Of a stretch of DNA of 64,000 nucleotides, positions 1 to 8,346 are shown piece by piece. The DNA lies in contig NZ_CAJFCL010000010.1 in assembly GCF_904063065.1 (NCBI RefSeq), forward strand, positions 62,001 to 126,000, written 5' to 3'. The position numbers were made by a program, and so were the translations under genes. The notes beneath the pieces are model-generated. The model was not told the origin of the DNA, ran no database searches, and saw only the letters and a program-made list of their open reading frames with translations. The DNA is from Pseudomonas paraversuta (GTDB taxonomy: Bacteria; Pseudomonadota; Gammaproteobacteria; Pseudomonadales; Pseudomonadaceae). Each line of letters opens with the position of its first letter. Position 1 is the stretch's first letter.

Positions 1-1706
1 ACTGCAGCTTCGATTGCAACTTTCTCTTCTGCGGTCACTTTATCGCCAGCATCAGCGATCATTTTACGAGTCGAGTGAACCAGTGCGTCGCCCTGGTTAC
101 GTGCAGCTGCCAGCTCTTCGAACTTGCGGTCTTCTTCAGCGTTGACTTCAGCGTCACGAACCATCTGAGCAATTTCTTCCTCGGACAGACCCGAGTTAGC
201 CTTGATCACGATGGACTGAGACTTGCCAGTCGCCTTGTCTTTTGCACTTACGTGCAGGATGCCGTTGGCATCGATGTCGAAGGTTACTTCGATCTGAGGC
301 ACGCCACGTGGAGCTGGTGGAATGTCAGCCAGGTCGAACTTGCCCAACGACTTGTTCTGAGCGGCTTGCTTGCGCTCGCCTTGCAGCACGTGAATAGTCA
401 CTGCGCCCTGATTATCGTCAGCAGTCGAGAACACTTGCGATTTCTTGGTAGGAATCGTGGTGTTTTTCTCGATCAGGGCAGTCATTACGCCACCCATGGT
501 TTCGATACCCAAAGTCAGCGGGCTCACGTCCAGCAACAGAACATCTTTCACATCACCGGCCAATACTGCGCCCTGGATAGCAGCACCCATTGCAACAGCT
601 TCGTCCGGGTTCACGTCTTTACGTGCTTCCTTGCCGAAGAACTCGGTTACCAGCTTCTGTACCAGCGGCATGCGAGTCTGACCACCGACCAGGATCACGT
701 CGTTGATCGCGCCAACGTCGATACCAGCGTCTTTCAGTGCAGTGCGGCAAGGCTCGATGGTGCGCTGAACCAGGTCTTCAACCAGCGATTCCAGCTTGGC
801 GCGGGAAATCTTCACGTTCAAGTGCTTAGGACCGGTGGCATCTGCAGTGATGTACGGCAGATTCACGTCGGTCGACTGGCTCGAAGACAGTTCGATCTTG
901 GCTTTTTCAGCAGCTTCTTTCAGACGCTGCATCGCCAGCGGGTCACCTTTAAGGTTCATGCCGCTTTCTTTCTTGAACTCGTCAACCAGGTAGTCGATCA
1001 GACGGATGTCAAAGTCTTCACCACCCAGGAACGTGTCACCGTTGGTCGCCAGCACTTCAAACTGGTGCTCGCCATCCACTTCGGCAATTTCAATTACCGA
1101 CACGTCGAAAGTACCGCCACCCAGGTCATAAACGATGACAGTGTGGTCGCCTTTCGCTTTGTCCATACCGTAAGCCAGAGCAGCAGCGGTTGGTTCGTTG
1201 ATGATGCGTTTTACGTCCAGACCCGCGATACGGCCGGCGTCTTTGGTCGCCTGACGCTGGCTGTCGTTGAAGTAGGCCGGAACGGTGATAACCGCTTCAG
1301 TCACTGGCTCGCCGAGGTAGTCTTCGGCGGTTTTCTTCATTTTCTTCAGAATTTCAGCCGAGATTTGTGGCGGAGCCATTTTCTGGCCGTTCACTTCAAC
1401 CCAAGCGTCGCCGTTGTCAGCCTTGGCGATCTTGTACGGAACCATCTGAATGTCTTTCTGCACAACTTCTTCGTCAAAACGACGACCGATCAGACGCTTC
1501 ACCGCGTACAGGGTGTTATGCGGATTGGTCACTGCCTGACGCTTGGCCGACTGGCCAACCAGAATTTCGCCATCGTTGGCATACGCAACGATCGACGGCG
1601 TGGTACGCGCGCCTTCAGCGTTTTCGATAACTTTTGCTTTACCGTTTTCAAGAACCGAAACACACGAGTTGGTGGTCCCGAGGTCAATACCGATAATTCT
1701 GCCCAT
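1..1706 (-). CDS. dnaK: Chaperone DnaK (Hsp70), C-terminus cut by window edge
   Basis: ATP-driven Hsp70 chaperone of the cytosol that refolds proteins with DnaJ and GrpE. The start is at 1706 (MGRIIGIDLGTTNSCV), with a good ribosome site (AGGGAGAG) just upstream. 568 codons are visible of the usual ~640. The phosphate-binding motif near residue 7 (GIDLGTTNS), the second one (VYDLGGGTFDVS) and the adenosine motif (ILVGGQTRMP) are all present, followed by the start of the substrate-binding domain (LLLDVSPLTLGIETMGG). The missing part is the helical lid and C-terminal tail. It lies 100 bases downstream of grpE on the same strand and probably shares its heat-shock promoter. Identification is certain; only the end is unseen. 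Confidence 0.98.
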   Translation of the reverse strand, partial: MGRIIGIDLGTTNSCVSVLENGKAKVIENAEGARTTPSIVAYANDGEILVGQSAKRQAVTNPHNTLYAVKRLIGRRFDEEVVQKDIQMVPYKIAKADNGDAWVEVNGQKMAPPQISAEILKKMKKTAEDYLGEPVTEAVITVPAYFNDSQRQATKDAGRIAGLDVKRIINEPTAAALAYGMDKAKGDHTVIVYDLGGGTFDVSVIEIAEVDGEHQFEVLATNGDTFLGGEDFDIRLIDYLVDEFKKESGMNLKGDPLAMQRLKEAAEKAKIELSSSQSTDVNLPYITADATGPKHLNVKISRAKLESLVEDLVQRTIEPCRTALKDAGIDVGAINDVILVGGQTRMPLVQKLVTEFFGKEARKDVNPDEAVAMGAAIQGAVLAGDVKDVLLLDVSPLTLGIETMGGVMTALIEKNTTIPTKKSQVFSTADDNQGAVTIHVLQGERKQAAQNKSLGKFDLADIPPAPRGVPQIEVTFDIDANGILHVSAKDKATGKSQSIVIKANSGLSEEEIAQMVRDAEVNAEEDRKFEELAAARNQGDALVHSTRKMIADAGDKVTAEEKVAIEAA

Positions 1707-1806
1707 GTTAACTCTCCCTAAATTTGAATTTTTTTGCCGCAGCAGTAATGACCAACTGCGGCATTACTTAACGCTTGACTTCTAAATGGGGGCCTTGCGG
1801 CCGATT

Positions 1807-2373
1807 TCAAGCCTGCTCGTCAATCGATGGCGAAACCGGCGCTGGAGCCTTGCTGACTACGACCATAGCCGGGCGCAGCAAGCGACCATTGAGCTGATAA
1901 CCTTTTTGAAACACCTTGAGCACACTGTTTGGCTCCAGGTCAGCGCTTTCCTGCATTGCCATCGCCTGGTGATGCTCGGCATTGAAGGGCTCGCCGTGTG
2001 GATCGATAGCTTCCAGGTGATAACGCTTCAGGGTGTCCTGGAACATTTTCAGGGTCAGCTCGATCCCTTCACGCATTGGACGAATGCTTTCGTCGTCCGG
2101 GTTCGACAGCTCAAGGCCGCGTTCCAGACTGTCGATTACCGGCAACAGGTCGCCAGCAAATTTTTCCAGTGCAAATTTGTGTGCTTTTTCAACGTCCTGT
2201 TCTGCACGGCGGCGAACGTTCTGTAGATCGGCAGCTACGCGCAAAGCCTGATCATTAGCGGCCGCCAGCTGCTCTTCAAGCACTTGCACGCGGGATACCA
2301 GATCTTCGCTTCCTGCATCAGCGGCCTGATTAGCGCCTTGATTCTGCGTATCCATAGTCTGTTCGTCTGCCAT
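1807..2373 (-). CDS. grpE: Nucleotide exchange factor GrpE
   Basis: GrpE opens the DnaK nucleotide cleft to release ADP and acts as a thermosensor of the DnaK cycle. The 188-residue length is normal. An acidic, Gln-rich N-terminal tail is followed by a long coiled coil (about residues 25-70, with RVQVLEEQLAAANDQ) and the head domain with the GrpE signature region (VFQKGYQLNGRLLRPAMVVV near the end). The start at 2373 (MADEQTMDTQ) is preceded by AAAGGAGAAA, a strong ribosome site. It is the first gene of the grpE-dnaK unit, and a sigma-32 type promoter lies about 55 bases upstream. Confidence 0.98.
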   Translation of the reverse strand: MADEQTMDTQNQGANQAADAGSEDLVSRVQVLEEQLAAANDQALRVAADLQNVRRRAEQDVEKAHKFALEKFAGDLLPVIDSLERGLELSNPDDESIRPMREGIELTLKMFQDTLKRYHLEAIDPHGEPFNAEHHQAMAMQESADLEPNSVLKVFQKGYQLNGRLLRPAMVVVSKAPAPVSPSIDEQA

Positions 2374-2426
2374 AGATTTCTCCTTTCAAACTTTGTCCGC
2401 GAGCTCGACTCGCGCTTCTGCCAAGG

Positions 2427-2455
2427 TATATGGGGTCGCAATTTTCAGGTTCAAG
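2427..2455 (-). promoter_or_regulatory. Heat-shock (sigma-32) promoter of grpE-dnaK
   Basis: Read on the minus strand, this stretch has CTTGAA (2450-2455), a 14-base spacer, and CCCCATATA (2427-2435). This is a near-consensus RpoH promoter (CTTGAA ... CCCCAT-T). It sits 54 bases before the grpE start codon, which fits the known heat-shock control of grpE-dnaK. Confidence 0.85.
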
Positions 2456-2586
2456 AGCCAAAAAGCAGTAAGTGTGGTCTTTCCCCTCGAGCAAAAGCCC
2501 CGGCTGGACAATCGAAACGACCTAAAAAAGCAAAACGACCAAGCAAATCGAACTAAACGAAGGCATTGTCAGCACGAAACAAAACA

Positions 2587-2602
2587 CTGTATAAATAACC
2601 AG
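2587..2602 (+). promoter_or_regulatory. LexA (SOS) box upstream of recN
   Basis: CTGTATAAATAACCAG has the full CTG-N10-CAG frame of a gamma-proteobacterial LexA box with an AT-rich centre. It ends 24 bases before the recN start codon, so LexA bound here would block recN transcription until DNA damage. recN is a classic SOS gene, which supports the call. Confidence 0.9.
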
Positions 2603-2626
2603 ACATTACGTTTTGGAGCAGCTCCT

Positions 2627-4309
2627 ATGCTGGTGCACCTGTCCGTACATAACTACGCCATCGTTGAACATCTCGATCTTGAACTGGATCGCGGGATGAG
2701 TGTAATCACTGGCGAGACCGGTGCCGGTAAATCGATCATGCTCGATGCGCTAGGCCTTACCCTGGGTGACCGCGCCGACAGTGGCGTAGTTCGCCCCGGG
2801 GCCGAAAAGGCCGACATCCTGGCCACCTTCGACCTGCAGGATATCCCCGAAGCCCGGGCATGGCTTGCCGCACGCGATCTCGAGGCAGAAGGCCCGTGCA
2901 TCCTGCGCCGAGTGATCACCGCCGAAGGACGCTCACGCGGCTACATCAATGGCACACCCTGCCCTCAAGGCGACCTGAAAGCCCTGGGCGAGTTGTTGAT
3001 CGATATCCACAGCCAGCACGAACACCAGTCGCTGCTCAAACCCGACACCCATCGCCGCTTGCTGGACGAGTATGCGGGAGCCACCGATCTGGCCCGCCAG
3101 GTCCATCTGGCAGCACAACGCTGGCGCCAGACCCGCCAGGAACTCGAGCACCTGTCCAACTCGGGTGACGAGCAGCGCGCACGCCACCAACTGCTGAGCT
3201 ACCAGCTCGAAGAACTCGAAACCCTCTCGCTGGGCGAAAACGAACTGGAAGAGCTGGAGCAGGAACACAAGAACCTGACCAACGCCGAAACCCTGCTGAC
3301 TATCTGCCGCCAGGTGGTTGAACAGTGCAGCGAAAACGATTCCGGCAACGTACTCAACGCGCTGACCGTGAGCCTGAATCGCCTGTCGAGCATCAACAAC
3401 AACTCCGGCTCGCTGAGCGAAGCAACCGACCTGCTGGCCAGCGCACAAATTCAAGTCGAAGAGGCCGTGGGCGAACTTAACCGTTTCCTCGATCATTTTG
3501 ATGCTGACCCGAGCCGCCTGCAGTACCTCGAAGAGCGACTGGACACCATCTACACCCTGGCACGCAAACACCGCGTCCAGCCAAATGACGTTGCCGCCCT
3601 GCAGCAACGGCTACTGGAAGAGATCGAAACCCTCAACGCCAACGATGAGTCCATTGAGCGCCTGAACAATGAACTGACCGCGTACACCCGTCACTATCAG
3701 GAGTGCGCACGCGAACTCAGCGGTTTGCGTGCCCATGCGGCAACACAGCTGAGCAGTGCAGTAGAAGAAGAAATCCAGCGCCTGGGCATGCCTGGTGGCC
3801 GCTTCGTCATCGAGTTGCGCCCACAAAACAGCACCGACCCGATGCCCCACGGTCTGGAGCAAGTTGAACTGCTGGTCAGCGCCAACCCCGGCCAGCCTCT
3901 TAAAGCCCTGGCCAAGGTGGCCTCTGGCGGCGAACTGTCACGCATCAGCCTGGCCATCCAGGTCATCACCGCACAAACCTCACGCGTACCCACCCTGGTA
4001 TTCGACGAAGTCGACGTGGGCATCGGCGGTCCAACTGCTGAAATCGTTGGCCAGTTGCTGCGCAGGCTTGGCGAGCGCGGCCAGGTGCTGACGGTCACCC
4101 ACCTGCCGCAAGTGGCAGCGCAATGCCACCAGCACCTTTTCGTACACAAGGTTCGCGAGAGCGAAACCACACGCACCGCCGTGTCGAAACTCAGTCAAAA
4201 AGAGCGAGTAGAAGAAGTCGCGCGCATGCTCGGCGGTATCGATCTGACCAAAGAATCATTGGCTCATGCCAAGAAAATGGTGGTCACAGCAAAAAACCTG
4301 GCAGCTTAA
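2627..4309 (+). CDS. recN: DNA repair protein RecN
   Basis: SMC-like ATPase needed for repair of double-strand breaks, acting on DNA in the cytosol. The start at 2627 (MLVHLSVHNYAIVEHL) has TTGGAG upstream and gives 560 residues, the normal RecN length. The open frame extends further left, but that part crosses the LexA box and is not family-like. Seen: Walker A near residue 30 (GETGAGKSIMLDALG), a central coiled coil, the ABC signature region (ASGGELSRISLAIQ) and Walker B (TLVFDEVDVGIGG), then a C-terminal segment with the histidine switch (VTHLPQVAA). Transcribed away from grpE and probably SOS-controlled through the LexA box at 2587. Confidence 0.98.
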   Translation: MLVHLSVHNYAIVEHLDLELDRGMSVITGETGAGKSIMLDALGLTLGDRADSGVVRPGAEKADILATFDLQDIPEARAWLAARDLEAEGPCILRRVITAEGRSRGYINGTPCPQGDLKALGELLIDIHSQHEHQSLLKPDTHRRLLDEYAGATDLARQVHLAAQRWRQTRQELEHLSNSGDEQRARHQLLSYQLEELETLSLGENELEELEQEHKNLTNAETLLTICRQVVEQCSENDSGNVLNALTVSLNRLSSINNNSGSLSEATDLLASAQIQVEEAVGELNRFLDHFDADPSRLQYLEERLDTIYTLARKHRVQPNDVAALQQRLLEEIETLNANDESIERLNNELTAYTRHYQECARELSGLRAHAATQLSSAVEEEIQRLGMPGGRFVIELRPQNSTDPMPHGLEQVELLVSANPGQPLKALAKVASGGELSRISLAIQVITAQTSRVPTLVFDEVDVGIGGPTAEIVGQLLRRLGERGQVLTVTHLPQVAAQCHQHLFVHKVRESETTRTAVSKLSQKERVEEVARMLGGIDLTKESLAHAKKMVVTAKNLAA

Positions 4310-4346
4310 CGACGAACGGTCAACAAACACCAAGATTCAGACAGCA

Positions 4347-4372
4347 CGAAGGCGACCCTGGGGTCGCCTTCG
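4347..4372. terminator. Hairpin between convergent recN and fur
   Basis: A perfect 12-base inverted repeat (CGAAGGCGACCC / GGGTCGCCTTCG) separated by two bases, lying between the 3' ends of recN and fur. The T-run is weak on both sides, so it is probably a bidirectional terminator of modest strength. Confidence 0.6.
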
Positions 4373-4405
4373 TTGGTTTCGCGAACCGGGGTTCGCGCGA
4401 CATGC

Positions 4406-4819
4406 TTATTTAGTTTTCTTGCGTACGTACAGCACCAGATTGTGATCTACCAGCTCGACGCCATGTTTGGCGGCGATGGCATGTTGCAGTTTTTCGATGT
4501 CTTCGTCGAAAAACTCGATCACTTCACCACTGTCCACGTTGACCATGTGGTCGTGGTGTCCGCCGTCGGCATCGGCCAATTCAAAGACTGCATGACCGCC
4601 ATCAAAATTATGGCGAATCACCAGCCCTGCGGACTCAAACTGCGTCAGTACACGGTAGACCGTGGCCAGACCGACGTCTTCGCCAGCTTGCATCAATGCC
4701 TTGTAAACATCCTCGGCACTCATGTGACGCTGCTCGGCAGAGTCAAGCATTTGTAGAATCTTGACTCGTGGCAGAGTCACCTTAAGTCCGGCCTTACGTA
4801 GTTCGCTATTTTCAACCAT
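4406..4819 (-). CDS. fur: Ferric uptake regulator Fur
   Basis: Iron-sensing transcription repressor that binds Fur boxes when loaded with Fe(II). The 137-residue length is normal. An N-terminal winged helix (MVENSELRKAGLKVTLPRVKILQML) and the metal-binding dimerisation domain with the GGHHDHM cluster are present. The paired CXXC zinc ligands seen in E. coli Fur are absent, as is usual for Pseudomonas Fur. It is divergent from bamE, and the fur-bamE pair is conserved in pseudomonads. fur converges on recN with a hairpin between them. Confidence 0.98.
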   Translation of the reverse strand: MVENSELRKAGLKVTLPRVKILQMLDSAEQRHMSAEDVYKALMQAGEDVGLATVYRVLTQFESAGLVIRHNFDGGHAVFELADADGGHHDHMVNVDSGEVIEFFDEDIEKLQHAIAAKHGVELVDHNLVLYVRKKTK

Positions 4820-4916
4820 GGTTAGCTTTCTCGCGGAAGCGCTTCGCAGCTTCTCTTAATACGGGTATGATCGGCGTTTACGTTGTCCCAGCCAAGATAG
4901 TGGAAGTCGCCCACCG

Positions 4917-5450
4917 ATGCAAAACACCAAGCTCTTGCTAACCAGTTTCACCTTTGTGGGACTGCTCGCACTCGCCGGTTGTTCATTCCCCGGGGTTTAC
5001 AAAATCGACATCCAGCAGGGCAATGTCGTCACGCAGGACATGATAAACCAGTTACGCCCGGGAATGACCCGCCGGCAAGTGCGGTTTATCATGGGCAACG
5101 CCCTGCTGACCGATACATTCCATCCGGATCGTTGGGATTATTTGTATAGCCTGCAACCCGGTGGCGGTGAACGCCAACAAGAACGCGTGAGCGTGTTCTT
5201 CAACGAAAACGACCAGCTCATCAGCTTGTCAGGCGATTTCAAGCCTGGCGTGAGCCGCGACGAGGCAATTCTCGGCAAAGACACTGCCCCGGGTGAAACC
5301 GCCCCGCCAGTGCCTGAGACTGCCCCGAGCGAGAATAGCGATGAGCCACCTAAACCTGGCTCGCTGCTCGATCAGATCCAGAAAGACGTCGATGGAGTCA
5401 AAGCGGTACCTGTACCGACTCCAGCGCCTCTGGATACAACCGAACAATAA
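4917..5450 (+). CDS. bamE: Outer membrane assembly lipoprotein BamE (OmlA)
   Basis: Small lipoprotein of the BAM complex, which inserts beta-barrel proteins into the outer membrane. The 177-residue product has a lipoprotein signal with lipobox LALAGC (lipidated Cys at about residue 22), then the SmpA/OmlA fold (DMINQLRPGMTRRQVRFIMG, and a segment running through DTFHPDRWDYLYSL). The C-terminal ~60 residues are Pro/Glu-rich and probably unstructured, an extension common in Pseudomonas OmlA and absent from the ~113-residue E. coli protein. Divergent from fur, followed by a strong terminator. Confidence 0.97.
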   Translation: MQNTKLLLTSFTFVGLLALAGCSFPGVYKIDIQQGNVVTQDMINQLRPGMTRRQVRFIMGNALLTDTFHPDRWDYLYSLQPGGGERQQERVSVFFNENDQLISLSGDFKPGVSRDEAILGKDTAPGETAPPVPETAPSENSDEPPKPGSLLDQIQKDVDGVKAVPVPTPAPLDTTEQ

Positions 5451-5462
5451 AGGTTCGGCACA

Positions 5463-5488
5463 AAAAAGCCCGGCATGCCGGGCTTTTT
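5463..5488. terminator. Rho-independent terminator between bamE and rnfH
   Basis: An A-run leads into a GCCCGGC/GCCGGGC stem followed by TTTTT, giving a symmetric, bidirectional intrinsic terminator between the convergent bamE and rnfH genes. Confidence 0.9.
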
Positions 5489-5506
5489 GTTGTCTGTCTA
5501 AAGTGC

Positions 5507-5812
5507 TTACAGCTGGCTCAGGCGCTTGGCTTCAGCCGCTTTCGCTGCACGCTGGCGCCGGATTTCTTTAGGGTCGGCCAGCAAAGGACGATAAATTTCA
5601 ACCCGATCACCGGCCTGCAATACATGGCTGTCTGGCGCTGCGACCTGCTTGCCGAAAATCCCCACAGGGCAATTCAGCAGATCCAGCTCCGCAAACTCGC
5701 TATCCATACCCGACGCCAGCACCGCCGCCCGTACAGTAGTGCCTTGCGGCACCGCCAAAACCAGCAAGCGCTGACGATCGACAGCCGCGTAGACAACCTC
5801 AACATCAATCAT
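5507..5812 (-). CDS. rnfH: RnfH family ubiquitin-like protein (RatB)
   Basis: A small beta-grasp protein of the RnfH/UPF0125 family. Its role is unsettled; it is often encoded beside ratA or rnf genes. The start at 5812 (MIDVEVVYAAVDRQRL) is chosen because it lies five bases after the ratA stop; an upstream in-frame start would run into ratA. The 101 residues include the family segments PQGTTVRAAVLASG and VGIFGKQVA, then VLQAGDRVEIYRPL and the basic tail. It is the last gene of the NSS transporter-ratA-rnfH run. Confidence 0.93.
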   Translation of the reverse strand: MIDVEVVYAAVDRQRLLVLAVPQGTTVRAAVLASGMDSEFAELDLLNCPVGIFGKQVAAPDSHVLQAGDRVEIYRPLLADPKEIRRQRAAKAAEAKRLSQL

Positions 5813-5817
5813 CAGAG

Positions 5818-6252
5818 TCAGCCATACAACTGCTTGGCGCGCTGGCAAAACGCATCTACCAGCGTATTGGCGGCCTGATTGAACAACGGCCCCAAGGTCG
5901 CCTTCACAATCGCCCCAGCGTAATCAAACGTCATATCCAGACTGATCTTGCAGGCTTTCTCGCCCAATGGCTTGAACACCCAGAGGCCGTGCAACTTGGT
6001 GAATGGCCCCTCTTCCAGATTCATCTCAATGGATTGCCCCGGCACCAGCGTGTTACGCGTCACAAAGTGCTGGCTCAAACCGCCCTTGGCCACACCCAGG
6101 CTGGCGCGCATCAGCACCTCGGTGCTTTCAAGAATTTCGGCCGATGAACACCACGGCAAGAACTCCGGATAACTCGCAACATCGTTAACCAGGTCATAAA
6201 GAGCCTGCGCCGGATAAGGCAGCAAGGCGGAGCGTTGGATATGGGTAGTCAT
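5818..6252 (-). CDS. ratA: RatA family START/coenzyme Q-binding protein
   Basis: A SRPBCC-fold protein of the RatA/COQ10 family. In E. coli, RatA was described as blocking 70S ribosome assembly, and relatives bind ubiquinone, so the true role here is uncertain. The start at 6252 (MTTHIQRSALLPYPAQALY) gives 144 residues, the usual length. Family features include the segment DVASYPEFLPWC and the GPFTKLHGLWVFKPL strand. It starts seven bases after the preceding transporter gene and is followed closely by rnfH, the conserved ratAB pair. Confidence 0.93.
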   Translation of the reverse strand: MTTHIQRSALLPYPAQALYDLVNDVASYPEFLPWCSSAEILESTEVLMRASLGVAKGGLSQHFVTRNTLVPGQSIEMNLEEGPFTKLHGLWVFKPLGEKACKISLDMTFDYAGAIVKATLGPLFNQAANTLVDAFCQRAKQLYG

Positions 6253-6259
6253 GTCAGCG

Positions 6260-7663
6260 TTACTTCCACAGCTGGGCGGCAAACACAATCAGAATGCCGA
6301 GTGGCGCCACATAGCGCATCAAGAAAAGAGTCAGGGTGAACATCGCCGGGCTGCGCATCGACAACTCGTCGCGTACCGCGCCACGCCCCATGATCCAGCC
6401 TGCAAAGACCACAAAGCACAGCCCGCCTAAAGGCAGCATGATACGCGAGGTGAAGAAATCAACGACACCAAAGAAGTCCAGACCGCTGGCAGCCCCCCAT
6501 TGGTACAGGTGAAAACCTGATTCTTCGCTCACGAAAAACTTGGCCTGCTTCCAGATATTGAACGAAAACACCGTACCCAGACCGACAAACCAGCAGGTAA
6601 AGGCCAGCCAGAACGTGACCCAAAGGCGCCTGACCCGGGTCCGCTCAACGAGGTAAGCCACCATCGGCTCAAGCAGTGAGATAGCCGAACTCCAGGCTGC
6701 CACGGCCACCAGAACAAAGAACACCACCCCCATCAACTGACCGAACGCTACGTTGCCAAAGGCAAACGGCAAGGTCACAAACATCAGCCCTGGGCCTTCG
6801 CTCGGGTTCAAACCCGAAGCGAATACAATTGGAAACAATGCCAGTCCGGCCAGCAATGAGACAAAGGTATCGATCAGCGCCACACCGACAACCGTCCCGG
6901 AAATCGATGCGTTTTTCGGCATATATGCACCGTAGATCATGATAGAACCCACGCCAACACTGAGCGAAAAGAACGCATGCCCCATTGCCGCCAGCAAGCC
7001 GTCGAGCACCCGGTCGGGGTTGAAGTCGAACATGAAATGCACGCCCTCCATGAAGTGCCCCGTGGTCATGCTGTAACCCAGCAGCACCAGCAACAGTACA
7101 AACAGAATAGGCATCATGATCCGCAAACTGCGCTCAAGACCCGCTACCACACCCCTGGCGATCACAAACGCTGACAGAAGCATGAACGCTGTATGCCAGA
7201 ACGTAAGGCGCCATGGGTCGGCTATCACGCCACCGAAGTAAGCACCCACCTGATCAGCCGTCGCGCCCTGAAAATCGCCCTTGCCCATATTGATGATGTA
7301 ATCCAGCGACCAGCCGCCGACCACACTATAAAAAGACAGGATCAGCAGTGCCGTGATCATCCCGGCAAAAGCCCCCCAGGACCAACGCCCGGAATGCCCG
7401 GCCTCCACCGCCAATACCTTCAAGGCATTTGCCGGACTCAGTCGCGCCCGCCGACCGATCAGGGTTTCAGCCAGCATCACCGGCACACCAATCAGCGCGA
7501 TACAGGCCAGAAACACCAATACAAAAGCACCGCCACCGTAGACGCCCACCATGTAAGGGAATTTCCAGATACTGCCCAGACCCACGGCAGAACCGGTCGC
7601 GGCGAAAATAAAGACCCAACGGCTTGCCCAACTGCCGTGGACAGAAACCTTGTCTGTCGACAT
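6260..7663 (-). CDS. Sodium-dependent transporter, NSS/SNF family
   Basis: A 467-residue inner-membrane sodium symporter of the neurotransmitter:sodium family (LeuT fold). Characteristic segments are the first helix (ATGSAVGLGSIWKFPYMVG, with the unwound Na-binding region), HAFFSLSVGVGSIMIYGAYM, and about twelve hydrophobic segments. The substrate cannot be read from the sequence; amino acids are likely. The start is taken at ATG 7663 (MSTDKVSVHGSW); a GTG five codons upstream is possible. It lies upstream of ratA with a seven-base gap, divergent from smpB. Confidence 0.93.
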   Translation of the reverse strand: MSTDKVSVHGSWASRWVFIFAATGSAVGLGSIWKFPYMVGVYGGGAFVLVFLACIALIGVPVMLAETLIGRRARLSPANALKVLAVEAGHSGRWSWGAFAGMITALLILSFYSVVGGWSLDYIINMGKGDFQGATADQVGAYFGGVIADPWRLTFWHTAFMLLSAFVIARGVVAGLERSLRIMMPILFVLLLVLLGYSMTTGHFMEGVHFMFDFNPDRVLDGLLAAMGHAFFSLSVGVGSIMIYGAYMPKNASISGTVVGVALIDTFVSLLAGLALFPIVFASGLNPSEGPGLMFVTLPFAFGNVAFGQLMGVVFFVLVAVAAWSSAISLLEPMVAYLVERTRVRRLWVTFWLAFTCWFVGLGTVFSFNIWKQAKFFVSEESGFHLYQWGAASGLDFFGVVDFFTSRIMLPLGGLCFVVFAGWIMGRGAVRDELSMRSPAMFTLTLFLMRYVAPLGILIVFAAQLWK

Positions 7664-7803
7664 CGTTACTACGCCCAACCACTAAAAAAAGAGGGCGCAT
7701 TGTCCGGGAATCACCCTACGCGCTCAAGCACGCAGTCCTGCACGCACAAACTCGCAGGTTGGCCGTAGCCGACACGCTAGCAACTGCCTATAATGCCGGC
7801 CCT

Positions 7804-8286
7804 ATGGCTAAACAGAAGAAACACCCCACAGGGACCATCGCGCAGAATAAAAAAGCGCGACACGATTACTTCATCGAACATCGGTTCGAGGCTGGTCTGG
7901 TCCTGGCCGGCTGGGAAGTAAAAAGTCTGCGTGCAGGCAAGGCACAGCTGGTCGACAGCTATGTGCTACTCAAGGACGGTGAAGCCTGGCTGCTTGGCAG
8001 CCATATTGCCCCCCTGACGACAGCCAGCACCCACGTTATTGCCGACCCGACGCGCAGCCGCAAACTGCTGCTTAACCAGCGCGAGCTGGAAAAGCTGTTT
8101 GCCGCGGTGCAGCAGAAGGGTTACGCCTGCGTCTGCCTCTCGCTTTACTGGAGCAAGCACTTGATCAAGTGCGAAATTGCCCTGGGTAAAGGCAAGAAGG
8201 AATACGACAAGCGTCATACCGAGCGTGAGCGCGACTCCGATCGCGAGCTGCAGCGTGCAGTGCGCAACAAGGGCAAGGAAGACTAA
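7804..8286 (+). CDS. smpB: SsrA-binding protein SmpB
   Basis: SmpB binds tmRNA and mimics the codon-anticodon stem to rescue stalled ribosomes. The start at 7804 (MAKQKKHPTGTIAQNKKA) gives 160 residues, the normal size. Family motifs are the RHDYFIEHRFEAGLVLAGWEVKSLR region, the WLLGSHIAPL strand and a basic C-terminal tail (KGKKEYDKRHTERERD) that enters the mRNA channel. Its RNA partner ssrA is encoded 9.3 kb downstream, past the lactate genes. Confidence 0.98.
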   Translation: MAKQKKHPTGTIAQNKKARHDYFIEHRFEAGLVLAGWEVKSLRAGKAQLVDSYVLLKDGEAWLLGSHIAPLTTASTHVIADPTRSRKLLLNQRELEKLFAAVQQKGYACVCLSLYWSKHLIKCEIALGKGKKEYDKRHTERERDSDRELQRAVRNKGKED

Positions 8287-8305
8287 ACCTCCCTGCCCCT
8301 ATCAT

Positions 8306-8336
8306 CTGCAGGAGCGAGCTTGCCTCGCCCCTGCAG
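8306..8336. repeat. REP-like palindrome / possible terminator
   Basis: CTGCAGGAGCGAG and CTCGCCCCTGCAG form a near-perfect stem around a CTTGC loop between the convergent smpB and lldR genes. The core GGAGCGAGCTTGC is the same family seen at 34361 and 51253, a Pseudomonas REP type. It may also stop transcripts from either side. Confidence 0.65.
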
Positions 8337-8346
8337 GTTTGGCCCC

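Noticed and set aside
75..1721. 548-codon open frame antisense to dnaK
   Set aside because: It is the well-known shadow frame opposite dnaK, created by codon bias; dnaK on the other strand is certain.
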